From Pomacea canaliculata (lineage: Eukaryota > Mollusca > Gastropoda > Architaenioglossa > Ampullariidae): DNA of 64,000 nucleotides. Made by a program: the position numbers and the translations under genes. The notes beneath the pieces are model-generated. The model worked only from the letters and a program-made list of their open reading frames with translations, did not search any database and was not told the DNA's origin. The stretch is taken from assembly GCF_003073045.1 (NCBI RefSeq), contig NC_037601.1, positions 8,047,807 to 8,111,806 on the forward strand. The letters run 5' to 3'. Shown here one piece after another: positions 1 to 12,534 of the stretch (position 1 is the first letter of the stretch; each line of letters begins with the position of its first letter).

Positions 1-33
1 ACTAATATAAGCTCTTATTATTTTTTCTTTCAG

Positions 34-3000
34 AGGTCATAGACTTGAAAGCTGAGAACCGTGACCTTCGAGTCCAAATATCTGTGATGTTAGATGAGCA
101 GAAAGATTTACAGGAGCAGGTAAAATAAGCTGGCAATGTAATGTACTTTATCATTAAGTGTTGTGAAGCATGTCTCACTGACAGGAGAGGACATTGCTGC
201 CAGTTCTATGCTTTTTCTGCAACTGACCTCTTATTCCCTGCCACCTTTGTGCTTCCTCTACAATTGACCTCTTGTTCCCTCCCACCTAACCCTCTTATTC
301 TCCGAACTCTGCCACCGCCCAACCCCAACTAAATTCTCTAGAAACAACCCCCATCTCACTGACTCACTAAATTTCTCTCCATCCACCTTGACTACCAATG
401 AAAATGGCTCTCCTGGCCACTCTTTATCACTGCCACAGGGTCCCCCACTACGTGTACCCTGCTTCACCCAGCATGTGCCTGTGTGTGTACTCTCGCCTTT
501 GTGCCTGTGTGTGCGTGTTTTTTTCTCTATGATTGTGTTCATGCATGTGTCAGGTCCTATTCCATACTGAGTACAAATTCTACATCTTAATGATGGAAAG
601 TATTTGATAGAAATCATAATTAATGGGATAAAAATGAGGCACTAGAAAAAAAAAAAGTTGAGCAATATATGCCACTTAGGAAAATTTTATTTAATCTGTT
701 GGTCATTCTATTCCTTTCTTCTGATAGGTTGCTCGCTTGCAAGAAAAACTACATGAAGAATACCTGAAGTACCGAGATGAGTGTGATGCCCGCAAGCTGC
801 TGATTTCTGACATCAATGAGCTGCGATATCAGCAGGAAGACTACCTGGCTTCCAAACAGCCCACTTCTGATAATGGGGAGGAGAAAGCAGAAGACCCTGT
901 CTTGCTAAAGGTAGCTCTCAGGTTAGTAGCTGCACTGAGTCAATCAAATGATATAATTTATTTTTTGTTAGGAAAGGGGGCACAAAGGTTTTGAGGTAAT
1001 GCTGAAAAAGATGCAAAGAAACCCTAAATATATTATTTAGACTTCTTCTAAGATTATCCCAGCGTAACCTAAAGGAGCATGTTTTGCCCTTTGATGCAAC
1101 AGTTGTAGGATGAACAGTAATAACTGCTGCTGGTAATGATGGTGGAGATAAATGGAGACTTTTAACATTTTTTTAACAATTCTGTTTTCAGGAAGGCTAG
1201 AGAAAATGAGAAAACAGCATCTGTCCGCCTGAATCAGATAATTGCTGACTATGGGAATGTTATTCCACTGCGGGATTTTGAGGCATTGGAGAAAAACTAC
1301 AAGGTATTAATGGAAAATGTTAGACAACATTGTGATGGGCAGTGTACAGTATATGCAATTCCAAATTATATGAAACCTTTTTTAAGCAGGACGATGCATT
1401 TTCAAGTTTTTTTTAATTAAAACAATTTAGTATGTTCAGTATTCTAGCTTTCAAAGTCATCTGGGTTGCTTGGGAAAAAAATGCTTATTAAAAAATCAGT
1501 CATGGCAGTGATATTTCCACACTTACTTCTTTTTATAGGTCATAGCAGAAAAGTTTGAAACCGTCTCTTCTGAATTCAAGAAAATACAAGCAGAATATGA
1601 GTAAGGATGAAATGAACATTCATATAGAAATTTTACATTCTTTTCTATTATGTATCAGTTGTTAGTATTATTATTATTCATGTTGTTATATGCATTTCAT
1701 CTCTTTATGTACATGTGTGTGTGTTACGGAGAGAGAATTTATTTAGTCTTCCATTAGCAGTGGTATTACAATTGAAGAAATATGTAGGAATTGAAATCAA
1801 GATAAGAAATTTCAATACCAGAGTGTTAGAAGGCATTTGTTTTGCAGTCGTGTTTATTATGTATTTTTCATGCTTGTTTTTAGAGCCCTGCTTGATGTGC
1901 AAAAACAGTTGACAAGCCAGCGTGATCAGTTTTACCTGGAACTGGAGACGATGAAGCGTAGTGCAACACCCAGGTGTGTTAGAGGCCAACAGTCACAATG
2001 TTTTAAAAGCACATCTGTTGTATTCCTGTAATCATTACCTTCTAAGGAATCAAAATTTATTTAAACTTGTTTTATAAGTGCCACATGGAATTAACTGAAG
2101 ACTGGAGAACCACTGCAAATCACAATCTTTTCAAATCTTATTTCAGAAATGTGAAGGAAACTTTCAAAAGAGTGAAACAAGTAGCATTTTTCATTTGAAG
2201 ATGCTGTATAATATTCACGGCAATACTATTTTATAGGCATCAATAGCTGATTTCCTTATAAGGCTTCAAAATGTGAATATGTTTTTCTTTAGAGGAATTT
2301 TAAATTGTATTTCTTACATCTGAAATGACAGTTCTTAAGTTAAGCATTTTGTATCTAGATATTCAAAATGATGCATAACTTTTTACATACTTAACATTTA
2401 AAAATGTGCAGATTAATGTGTTTTTAAAGTAATAGTGTCTTCATTTTTTAGACCTGACTGGGACAAATGTGCGGACTTCATCCAAGGAGGAATGGTGCGA
2501 TGGAAGGAAATATCCGAGGGCAAGAGTAGCAATGAGCTGGTAAACCTGTTGCTGCAGGAAGTGGGGACAGGGGAGACTGTGGGTGGTGGTGGAGCTGAAT
2601 TCTTTGATGGGCAGGTAATTAATCTATACAAAACCATGTGGGAACATGTAAAAATGCACAGTTATAGGCCTTTGCTCATACCCATAAACAGTACTATTAC
2701 TGCCTACTACAGATAAACAAACATCCAAGGGCTTTGATATAATAGTATAATATTAATGACTTAGTGCTCTGATAGGCATCTGCTGTAAGCTGCTAAGATA
2801 CCAGTTAGTACATCATTTAATGTCATAACTTATTAGCTGTAAACTGTCAAGCAAAAAGGTATTGTATAATTAGGGAGAAAATTTTAGATGCAGTTTAAAC
2901 TGGGAAAAAAGTGTTACATAAACAAATTGTATGTTGTAAATACTTTAGCAGACTGATTGAATAGCAGACAAACAGAAAGATTGACAAATGGATGGGTGAA

Positions 3001-6000
3001 CAGTCAGACAGACAGGAAGGCAGATGGTATTTTCCCCCCCCCATACTGGGAATGGTTCCTAAGTCTAGACTAAAAGAGCAGTCTCATCAAAATATCAAAG
3101 GAAAAGGAATATCTAAAAGGTATATGTGATTTGAAGGACTGGCATGGAACAGACTATGTATAACTCCTTGGCAAGGGCTTTTCATTTTCTTAAAATTAGC
3201 AGGCTGGCTTGATGCAGTTAGAGAGCTGGTATGCTTTCAATGAAGAGCTATGTTGATGGCAGGTCAGCTCCTGGCAGAGCCTCACAAGTCAGACAGGTCT
3301 AAGAATACGGCCAGCAAAATGCCAGGAGGTATAAGGTGAACCCTTATATCAAGATTGGAAAGACTTGAACGATACAGACATATTGTACCGTTGTCTCATG
3401 TTCACCATAACATGGAAGAATAAATCTAAGAATAGGTGTTAGTTCAGTTGATAATCAGCAAGAAGTTAACACAGATGATAGCACTTAACATAAAAATCCT
3501 GTTCCATTTAAAATAGATTACAATGAATCACCACCAACAGATGACTTCACCTGGCAGCATTGTGAACACGTGATGGACTGGAAATAATATACAAAACAGA
3601 CTCAGTTAAACAAGGAATGTTTTCCAGAGAATGAACAAAATATGGAAATCAAATTATATCAGATCTGCATTTCAACATTTGATTCAGAATGTTGGGGATT
3701 GAAAGAAAGTGATATGACAAAACTATCACCATTTCATACTGAGAAGAGTCCTGTGAATATTATGGACCTAAAAGATAGCCGATGAAGAATTTGCATGCTC
3801 CAATCAAAGAGTCTATCATAGCTATGACTGTAATGGTTGAAAGGTGGATGTAGGTCAGTCATGCATGTGCTTAGCTGAGAGGAAAGGCCCACAGTAAAAA
3901 CAACACTGTTCTGGACACCTGGAGCCAAAAACGAAGAGAAGTAGAGAAACAATTTTCATGCTTGACATCTGAGCCAGAGATGAACAAATTGATCACAATG
4001 CAGGGCAGCTGAAATAAGACAGCCAAACACAGACAAAAATGGGAGACCTTTGTTTCAGCCCTATATGCCAAGATGTAACAGGAATGAAGGAATCAATCAA
4101 CAAACTATTTAACCAAGCATGAGATGAAGCTGCTTGGTTTTTTTGTACATACTTTCACTTATAATGAGAGCATGAATAATGCAGGCCCTTTAGTTTAAGT
4201 AATTTTCCACTTTCCAAACTTGCAGGGTACAGGGCCCTCCATTCCTAAGTATCTGCAGTATGAGGGTCCTGTTCGCAACCGGCGACTTGGAAAGCGCGAT
4301 GCAGCTCTTATCATACGGGACATCTGGCGAGAGAAATCTGCAGCTGATGCGGAGGTCAGTGATGAAAACAAAATGATGATTTGCTTTTTTAAATCTATTC
4401 CTTAGAGAACACCGAAAAAGAATAAAATATCAAAGTTATCACTTTGGAAAAGGTTTAGAAATACTTTAGTGCTTTTATCATTAGATTCATAGTCTGAAAG
4501 GTCAAGACATTATGATTTGATAGTCTTAAAAGAGATACAAGATAAAAATCACACAGTAGGTCAAGTCCTTTCAAAGTAATGGTATCTCAACAACCTGAGA
4601 AGTGCTCAGCTGTACAGCTCTGTTCTCTTGTATAAATTCTACTCATTATACCTTCTCCAGAGACAGACGGCACGCGAGAGAACTTGGGAGAGTTCCTGCA
4701 TAGGTACTTGAAGAATCGCTTTTCCTTGGATCAGCTTGTGGTGGAGTGGGGCTACAATCTGTATGATGCTTGCCAGCGTTATGCTCATGATGAAAACATT
4801 GGTCTGTTTTGGCGTATCCTCAATGAGGAGGTCAGATACAAAAGTTTCTTATCAATGTTTTGCTTCCTGCTTGTTTATAGGAACATTGCAGGGTTGAGGA
4901 GGTTAAAGATGTCAACCTGGTACAAACTTTAAGAAAACAGAATTGAGTAGGTGTATATAAAATGTCAGTTAAAGATCGAGAAACTGGGGGAGCTTTAGAT
5001 GCCAGATGGCAAAAGACCTTATTTCAATCACCAGTTACTTTGGACTTTAGACAATGACTCATGAATAATAGAGTAGTACATTTAAAAGAAAAAATAAAAC
5101 TGCACAAATATATTGGATTACTATGTAAACAAAATAATTTAATAAATATAATTGTCGTAAACATTATTTTACTTCAGGGATCAAAATTCAGTTGTATACT
5201 TAGTAAGTACCTCGACATAATCCATGAAAAACAAATCTTTATCCCACCCCTCTTCAGTTAGCACCTGTTACATCACTAAACTCGATCTGCTTATAAAAAT
5301 ATAAAAATTTAACATTCCCAGAATATCTAGGCAAGACTTCTGCTGTTTTGTATTCGAATAAAATGCAATAACTTCATGATCACTTCCCCACAACAGGCAG
5401 ATGAAGAGATTTACCATCAGCAGCTCTATTTCATCCACACGTTGCTCACTAAGCTCACCAAGGCAGACATGCAGCATGGCAACATAGGCAACCTCAGCTA
5501 TGGGTTGTTCCTGAGCACGCTGCAGAATGCACTTCCAGGGATCGATGAAGAAGCCTTGGCCATTATCATGAAAGCAGTGGATACAGATGGGGACGATAAA
5601 GAGACACAAGAGGTGGACTACAAGAGCTTCTTTACTGAGGTACAACCTGTCTGTGTCTTAGGCACAGTGAAATATAGAACTGTTTTCTTGTTTTTGTGAA
5701 TCATAGTCTCCGTAGTAACAGGCCCCAGAGAGAGTTTTACATCTTAGTGTTCTCTTTGTATACTAGAGCTGCTTCCTTTGACCAGCAGCATTAAGACAAA
5801 GTATGACATTTTTATTTTAACAAATGGAGAGTATATATTGTACCATATCAGTTGTGTCTTTTGATTTGTCTTGATGAAAAAAAAAAATATTTTGATGTAT
5901 GCATGTTTGTGTGTGTGGATAGGATGATGAAGGTAAAACTGGCCCATTCCTGACAGAAGTAAAGAAATGGATGGAGGCACAAAAAGCAGCATACATCAAA

Positions 6001-6681
6001 GAAATTAAAGAAGCGTTACAAGATACCAGGTGAGAGTTATGTGTTTACCTTGCTCTTTTATCACTTGTTGGGTAGGTGGCAGGAACTGTCTAAAAAGATT
6101 TGTGTGTGTATCTATAATTTAAAGATATATTTTAATTTTTAAAAAGTGTGTGTAAGAGATGATAGCAAGGTGGATTTGTGCAGAAACCTAATGCTTATTT
6201 TTTGGAAATTTTAATTAACCTTGACAGTTCTTGTTTTTATTTATGACTTCCAATGTTTGCCATTCTTAGTCTCTTCATGTGTTTCTAGAGGTTCTGTTGT
6301 GGTTGGCCATTTTGAGCCTGTTATGCTTCTAGAGGTTTTGTCTTCCCTGCTCCATCTGTCTGCCTAGATTGTCTCTTCCTCCAACTTCAATCCCTGTCAT
6401 GGTTTCCAATCATACCATTAATGTGAATTTGTGATTAACTTTAGATTCAAGATTTATTGATAATCGCAATTTTGTACTACAGCTCAGTCACAATTGAAGA
6501 CTTCAAGCGTTCCTTGAGCCTTGTTGACCCGGAGATTGATTCACAGAGAATGGATGCCTTTGTCCGATGGGGATTCAAGGTTACTGGTGATAAGGTTGAG
6601 GATGCTGAGCCTGTGGAACTGTCAAAGTTACTGGAAAGATTGCACCATGGAAATATTACACAGACTGGCAAGATGCAATGA
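34..6681 (+). CDS. TSNAXIP1: TSNAXIP1-like protein, 3' part (5' exons lie outside the window)
   Basis: Eleven exons join in frame: 36(or 34)-119, 728-921, 1192-1303, 1539-1600, 1884-1973, 2452-2614, 4226-4354, 4663-4830, 5397-5639, 5923-6029 and 6483-6681 (TGA). They give about 516 residues. The first exons encode a coiled coil rich in E/K/Q (for example LQEKLHEEYLKYRDECDARK), as in the TSNAXIP1 N-terminal domain. The later part is globular and includes GEFLHRYLKNRF. A degenerate EF-hand-like loop DTDGDDKETQEVDY is followed by a conserved C-terminal helix region. The family (human about 650 aa) binds translin-associated factor X and is testis/cilium associated. Here the N-terminal start is missing. 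The acceptor at 4661-4662 is read as ccagag|ACA because the cag|AGA alternative breaks the frame. The family name rests on recalled similarity; the exon structure is seen directly. Confidence 0.78.
3625..4085 (+). mobile_element. Degraded LINE ORF2 3' end in a TSNAXIP1 intron
   Basis: Inside the 1.6 kb intron 2615-4225, translation gives, in order, MNKIWKSNYI, ECWGLKESDMTKLSPFHTEK, KTTLFWTPGAKNEE and AKHRQKWETFVSALYA. These match in order and spacing the C-terminal tail of the non-LTR reverse transcriptases common in molluscan genomes (typical tail ...RIWRSN..., ECW.LKESD..KLSTFHT, LHWTPEGKR, AQDRQKWR.FVAAL). Several stops and frame changes separate the blocks, so it is an old, dead, 5'-truncated copy in the same orientation as the host gene. 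RTE-like versus another clade cannot be settled by eye. Confidence 0.7.
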
Positions 6682-7089
6682 GATTTCCTATGCAGCTATA
6701 ACTCACTTTCCAGACTAAAAACACCTTTTGAAAACCTGATGTTTATGGGAAAAAGCATCATGATCAGGATTTCTATGACATCCAAATAAGATGGACAAAA
6801 AAGGGCAAGTACAAAAAGTGATAGGCACAGTGGAACATTTGAAGGCAAAATATATTCATCTGACCCTTTGTTCAGCAGTGTTCCACAATCATGAGAGCCA
6901 TAGCAAGATGAATTTCTTCAGACTTTTCATTTATTCAGTCAGAACTGTTCAGGCAAGGCCAGTAGCTGTGCAGATTAGTTATTGGTGCATTACAGAGCAG
7001 TACCACAAGAGTGTTGAAAGCAGTATTATGAAACCTGTCAGCAGCTCCGGCTATGTATTTTCTTCATGGAATATGTTGATTTTGTGAGC

Positions 7090-7095
7090 ATTAAA
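7090..7095 (+). terminator. Possible ATTAAA poly(A) signal of the TSNAXIP1-like gene
   Basis: The first common poly(A) hexamer variant after the stop at 6681 is ATTAAA at 7090-7095, giving a 3' UTR of about 0.4 kb. No stronger AATAAA lies closer. Assignment is by position only. Confidence 0.3.
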
Positions 7096-7629
7096 TTTAC
7101 GATTTCCCCTGGAAATTTTAGAAGAATGGAGTCAAAGATAAGGACTGATAATGATGATGACAACATGAACAAAACTGAATAATTACTTATACCACAGTCA
7201 CTGAGCCCAGTCACAGAACCAGCGGAAAATTGAAGTTGCTGATGATAAACATGCAAGTTGTCCTCTTTTTTAAAGGTCATCAGCTACTTCAGTGTGTTCT
7301 CTTCTTGTTCTGTCACATTACGGTATTAGAGGTTGCCACATTATAATTTATATGGTTAAAGTGATTGTGGTCATTTTGTAAGCATTTTACAAAGAATGTT
7401 TATAGATATTGATACTAAAAGTGTATTTAATTGTGTTATAATTTTCTGTGAAAGACAAACATAAACGTCGTGTATAATTTTGTTATTTTCTGGTCAGCTT
7501 ACAGAGGAAAAATGTCACCAATACACTATGCTATTTTTCAATTTAATTGCTGCTGCTATATTGGCAGATTAGTAATTTTAGCACTGCATGTGTACCGCTT
7601 CTAAGATATATTCCTCGTCAACATCATGA

Positions 7630-7880
7630 CATGCTTGTTGTATACTTTCATCGGGCAACAGGGCTCTGTACAGAGTAACTATAACTGGTTAAATTGTACG
7701 AATTATGAGGATATGTAAAGAGCATCTTCTTCAAGCACTTGTTCTCGAATGCTTGAATTCATCTCAAGCCGAGTGTGTGTCCCACGTTTCATACAATAGG
7801 ATGGGAACTAGGAGGGCATTGACCCCACTATACCAGAACCTGTGAAGTTTCGTTGTTGTCTCCACCATGTTCAGCCTGTA
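7630..7880 (-). mobile_element. LINE reverse-transcriptase fragment, reverse strand
   Basis: Read on the minus strand, the segment gives LLVPILLYETWDTHS followed, after a frame change, by IQAFENKCLKKML. This is the diagnostic pair of blocks just after the RT domain of a molluscan non-LTR element family (typical LLYGCETWTLLA and IQAFENKCLRKML). Upstream on the same strand, KLHRFW resembles the preceding KL.RIW block. The copy is short and has frame breaks and stops, so it is an old relic. It belongs to the same broad family as the fragment at 57.6-58.2 kb but to a different subfamily from the one at 3.6-4.1 kb. Confidence 0.62.
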
Positions 7881-7984
7881 TAGCTCGTGAATTCACCTTG
7901 CGGTACTGGTGAGACGTGTGGGTTTCCCACGTACCACTTTTATAGTTGGTTGGCCCCAGTTGGTCCTGCGATGACATCGCTGTC

Positions 7985-8112
7985 ACTGAAGAGGTCTACT
8001 CCTTAGCACTTATATATATATTCCTCCCACGGTTACCTACAAGTAAAGGTCCTAACCTGGACGGTGCACTTATTGCAGAGGGACCTACCACTGAACCATT
8101 GGGGTTCGGTTA
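7985..8112 (-). repeat. tRNA-derived SINE-like element, reverse strand
   Basis: On the minus strand a Pol III A-box-like TGGTTCAGTGGTAG (complement of 8085-8098) is followed after about 26 bases by a B-box-like GGTTAGGACC (complement of 8049-8058). A non-tRNA body then runs toward 7985. The order and spacing suit a degenerate tRNA-related SINE head. The left boundary and any target-site duplication are unclear. It abuts the LINE relic on the same strand. Confidence 0.45.
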
Positions 8113-9402
8113 CAGGAAATAAACCTACTTTATACTTAATCTTACCCTCCTATGAGCATGGATTCGAACAACTGTCCCCACTGAATACTGGCGTTTTTGG
8201 TATTCTACTCAATCGCACACACACACACACAAACACATGGGAAAAAAGAGCTCAAATTTCGCTGATCAGCCAACGACCATGAGACTGCATCAAAATTTCT
8301 TTATTTTGTGGTTGAATGGTCGCATGATGATGGTGATTGATAATTGTTGATGATGATTGGAATCAGTTATAGGCAGTGGAAGAATTAATTGGCTATATTG
8401 GCAGTATAGTCGGTAATCTATGCAAGTCAACCTTGCATTGGTCATTCGACCGGCGCCCGGTGAAAGGTTTTTTAACCTCCTCTGCCATTAACTGTTGAAT
8501 ATCGCACACTCGTGTATGTCTGTGAGCGAAGGCAAGCGGTGTACACATGTACACAACGGTCATGCAGACAACAATCTCTCAAGCATCATTAATGTTCCCC
8601 AGCACGCGCGGAGCTTCTGGCGATCGAGGTGTTGTACCAGTGGTCGCCTCACCTGCCGTCTGCTGGTGAATAAAGTGGCGCTCACCTACAAAGGCAGAGT
8701 TTATGACCCTTAACGTTTCCCAGAGAAGCTGTGGATAACCAGACTTAATTAGAGTGAAATGATAGGCCTATCAGTTCTTGCTCAAAGATGAAAAGGACGG
8801 AAAGCTTTGATCAAATCAAAACAGACTTTATGCCCAGGAGACCCAGGGCAGAAATTTGTCTTTGCAGTTAGAAGTAAAAGTGAGGAGTAAAATAGATTGC
8901 ACCAGTCCATCAAAGCAGTGTATGAAGGGCCTAAAAGCACTGCTGAACAAAAAGAAACATTTGTTCATCACGGCAGAAGCCCACGACAGAAGATTAGTAC
9001 ATAGAGAGGACCATGATGCTAAGTCCGCTTTCAGTAGTTTGGACCAACGATCGACGAGATTGAACAGAGGTCGAGTTAGCTCCGCCATAAACCCGATGTG
9101 TCAGAAACATCTTGAGCTCGCTAGAGGACAGACGTCGAGTTATGAATGACAAAGAGATACGCCGAGAAAGAAGTGGAGGCGTACGGCGAACGGAAAGAAC
9201 ATAATATAAGAATATAAGAACCCAGAAAAGGAAACATATTAGTGGGACTGAAAAAGAGAGTGATTCACTCAATTTCTTTCCTTCTTCGTTCTTTATTTTT
9301 TTTTTCTTTGCAAACATTCTGTGACCATCCTGTCCACGCCTGCATCACCTATTGTCTATAGTGAGACCAGAAGGTTGACTGCAAAAGCATGCGTGTGTGC
9401 TT

Positions 9403-9450
9403 CAGCCACCTCAGCCCTCAGCCACCTCAGCCCTCAGCCACCTCAGCCTG
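9403..9450. repeat. 16-bp tandem repeat, three copies
   Basis: Three near-identical head-to-tail copies of CAGCCACCTCAGCCCT are present. This is a short minisatellite in intergenic DNA with no associated gene. Confidence 0.9.
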
Positions 9451-11744
9451 TGGTCTCGTAGTCATGAACCAAACTAACATGGCGTGAGTGACGAGAGAGG
9501 GAAAGATTAAAGATGTTTCGTGGATTTCAGGAAGCGATGACATCCTCCAATGACCCGGAGGAATAAAGTTTAAAATAAACAGTATTATCTGAAACTAGGT
9601 TTACTAGTCATGAAGAATTGCTTTCAGAATCGACAAGGGCCATATCATCAGATCGTACACAAAGTTAAAATGAGTCCCTATACTTTGTTTGTCAACAAGT
9701 TGGGAGACGGAATCCTTCGCTGACGATAGCTTAAATCAGTCTGACGATCAGCTTAACATAGTTCAGACTAACTTTACTTCCTAGTCAGATGCTCTTTAAA
9801 GTTTCTGTTGTCGAGGTCCATCCTATGATTTACAACTGTTATTTCCTGAAACATGCGTGACAAAAAATAAACATGTCCTGCAGCATACAGCATCTGAAAA
9901 ACTGAGCATCCTGATGTGCTTTAATTGTTACCTGCCGGGGATGGGTGTGAGAGATGGGGGAGACGCCGGCTACACCAACAGGTGCACGGTTGTCGTCATG
10001 CAATGTCCGGGTACCTCCCGCCGATGTTTATGAGAAATTTAATATCCAAAAACAACCAGGCAGCTCGTCCTTTGCTGATCTGCACTGCTCAGTGAAAAGC
10101 ATTTCCTATACAATATTTAACTATTGGTTTAGTTGATGTAGACGCTGCACCCTGGTGTAATAGCAAGTTCCTACTGAGAAGAGTAGGATGGTCCTTGGTT
10201 GGAGCGCAGGACATTTTTTCAAAAGAACCATTCTGGTGCAATGTTTTTCCCCAAATGTTGGGAGTGAATTTCAAATTATATTCCACAAAATAGGAATGAG
10301 TCGCTCCTTTTTGTTCTGAAGATACAAGGCTTTAAACATCGACATTCTCAACCGTGTGAACGAACAGTTGCACTGCATGACCTCACGGAGGAACATGAGA
10401 CGGCTAACAACAAAACTCGATCCATAAACATGACACGGTGGACAGGAGCCATGTCGGAAAGGTTTTTTCTAGTGAACAGTGGGCGGTGATTTGCTTATGT
10501 ATACGTGACTTTGAATAAATTCTTCAACCTCTGCCTCAGCTGACAACGAAATTCCACTCGAGTGTGTCTTTGAGTTAGAGTGCACGCACATAGATATGTC
10601 GAGAAACGATGGCTAGAGGTTTGTTGAAACCAAAGATGACCATTCTATTAATATTTTTCATATCTCTGTGTGTGTGAGAGAGAGAAAGAGAGAGATTTTG
10701 CGAATATATCGAAGTAATTTTCCACATCCTTCATATGATGTATACACAACACCTTGAGTGTAGCTGGCTAAGCATCCTGTAGACATTATCTTTCTCGTGT
10801 TTGTGAGTTTTCACCAAGAGTAAATCGTGAATAGGACTGAACGTGACAATCTTCTGCATGCTGACTACAATTTCTTTGCACCTTTCACAGACAGACATTT
10901 CAGTCGGGGAAGAAACTGTTTATGGGAGTGTGACGGTCAACGACTTGGGCAACCAATAAATAAAAATAAAAATTCATCTCGCTTACGTGAGCACGGGTTT
11001 TAAAAAAAAAAGGCTGCCATAGATGATCAACTGTGTGTGACGAAGTCGGCGAGTTGTAAACAGGATGTGAGAGGCTAAGATCACACATGGTTAACTAGAA
11101 ATGAAGAAAGGAGAGTATAAAAATGTGTGCATGGTTTCTTTTCACGTGCTAATTTGTTTTTAAATGCACCCAAAGAGGTGTAACAGAAAGATCTCGGATT
11201 TCTCATCCGTTTTCTTGACTGAACTGACCAGTAGCTAGGTTTGTAAAGAGAACTGGGTGCCCTAACCCTGTCCTATCACCCGGGTGCATCAGTACCCGTG
11301 CCACCCCTTTCCTCTGTTAGTTCACGCAGTCCTACGCTTGCCGAGGAAGATTCAGCCGTCAACTTTTAAAGACCCACTGTGCAGGTAAACAAATCTTTCA
11401 AACTAGTAGGTTTACTTCATGACAAGACAATAACTGCTTAAATCGGAACAAATAGTAATGTTTGATTGACGAGATTCAAACCTTCCAACACTGACATGCT
11501 AGAAGCTCAAATTTACTACTTCGTGTTGGGATAGAGGTACACTCCTACATACATCCAGTGGGCAAGATGAAAGTGTGTGCTAATGAGGTGTCACAGTAGT
11601 GTTTTCACCGAAGTTTTCTGCACTGAAAGGCGATCAGAAGGGAGGAGTAGTTCACTGACAACTTGGGGACAGTACTTTGAAAGAACGAAACCCGGTTATT
11701 TGGGTTTAAATAAATATTGCAGTCGGGTATGTCTTTAAGCAAAC

Positions 11745-12000
11745 CTGGAGGTGTGGTGTGTAAAGCTGAATGTCGGAGTTCCGCTCTGACGTACGTGTCG
11801 GGACGCCATCTGATGTACATGCGCTGCTGACGTGCGCGGAGACACCAGCGACGAATGGGCGACACGGTCCTGGGTCAGTGACTGGACACCCGGGTACAGT
11901 CGAAGGTGGATTGCAGGAGAGACAAACTGTACTAGTCGGATTCTGTCACGATCTTCGCTGTTTTGTATACAGACATTGAGGACAGGGTCACTTCCATACG
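11745..12000 (+). other. Candidate non-coding first exon of the SLC7A9-like gene
   Basis: The first coding exon at 14820 begins at its ATG directly behind a good acceptor (tctctgcag|ATG). The 5' UTR, or an upstream exon, must therefore be spliced on from further left. The best candidate is this relatively GC-rich block, which ends in a strong donor (ATACG|GTGAGT, donor at 12001). The upstream limit is a guess, and no core promoter motif was identified. The intron would be about 2.8 kb. Confidence 0.35.
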
Positions 12001-12370
12001 GTGAGTTATTTCCAGTTTTTTCTTTCTTTCTTTTTTTCCAACGCTCCTACGTTAACGAACACGAGGCTGATCTTATGATCCCACAGGCATTATACTACAA
12101 TGATTTTATTCATTGTGATGTCAAAGCCTGAAGCTGTCGAGGCTACATTACTAACAAAAACACATGGACATATAAACAAGAATCAATTACATGTAAACTC
12201 GGATTCCCACCTGTACCCTTTCTCCCCTCACCCCACAAACCACTCACACACGTTCTAGCTCGATAACCATCTGAAATTTCTTTTACTCTTACTTTTCTCT
12301 TTGACGTCTATCAATGAAGGAAAGAAAGCTTCAAACATTGCTAAAAGAAGTGACTAATTAAGCATCATTA

Positions 12371-12534
12371 ACCCTATATATCATGGTGTTATATATGGTC
12401 ATAGTTAAATTTACTGTATACATAAAACCATGAACATAAAAAGCCCGTTATTACGTATACAGTTAATATGTATGTTAATAGGAAATAGAAGAACGGAGAA
12501 ATATATATATGAATAATACCATGATATATAGGGT
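12371..12534. mobile_element. MITE-like element with terminal inverted repeats
   Basis: ACCCTATATATCATGGTGTT at the left end is nearly the exact reverse complement of the right end (the last 17 bases are ACCATGATATATAGGGT). A second inner inverted pair, ACTGTATAC and GTATACAGT, lies inside. The length is about 164 bp, it is AT-rich and it has no coding capacity. TA or TAA/TAT flanks are possible target duplications but not convincing. This fits a non-autonomous DNA transposon, although a simple hairpin-forming palindrome remains possible. Confidence 0.5.

Larger units (their letters stand above)
6682..11744. other. Gene-poor intergenic DNA between TSNAXIP1-like and SLC7A9-like genes
   Basis: The first few hundred bases are presumed 3' UTR of the upstream gene. 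The rest holds a reverse-strand LINE relic (about 7630-7880), a reverse-strand SINE-like segment (about 7985-8112), a short CA run near 8216-8232 and a 16-bp tandem repeat (9403-9450). Short open frames occur, but none has a recognisable domain or flanking splice signals. I see no gene here. Confidence 0.6.

Noticed and set aside
8495-9150. Possible coding region with moderately long frames on both strands
   Set aside because: The translations show no recognisable domain and no splice-consistent exon chain. Probably intergenic or an unidentified old repeat.
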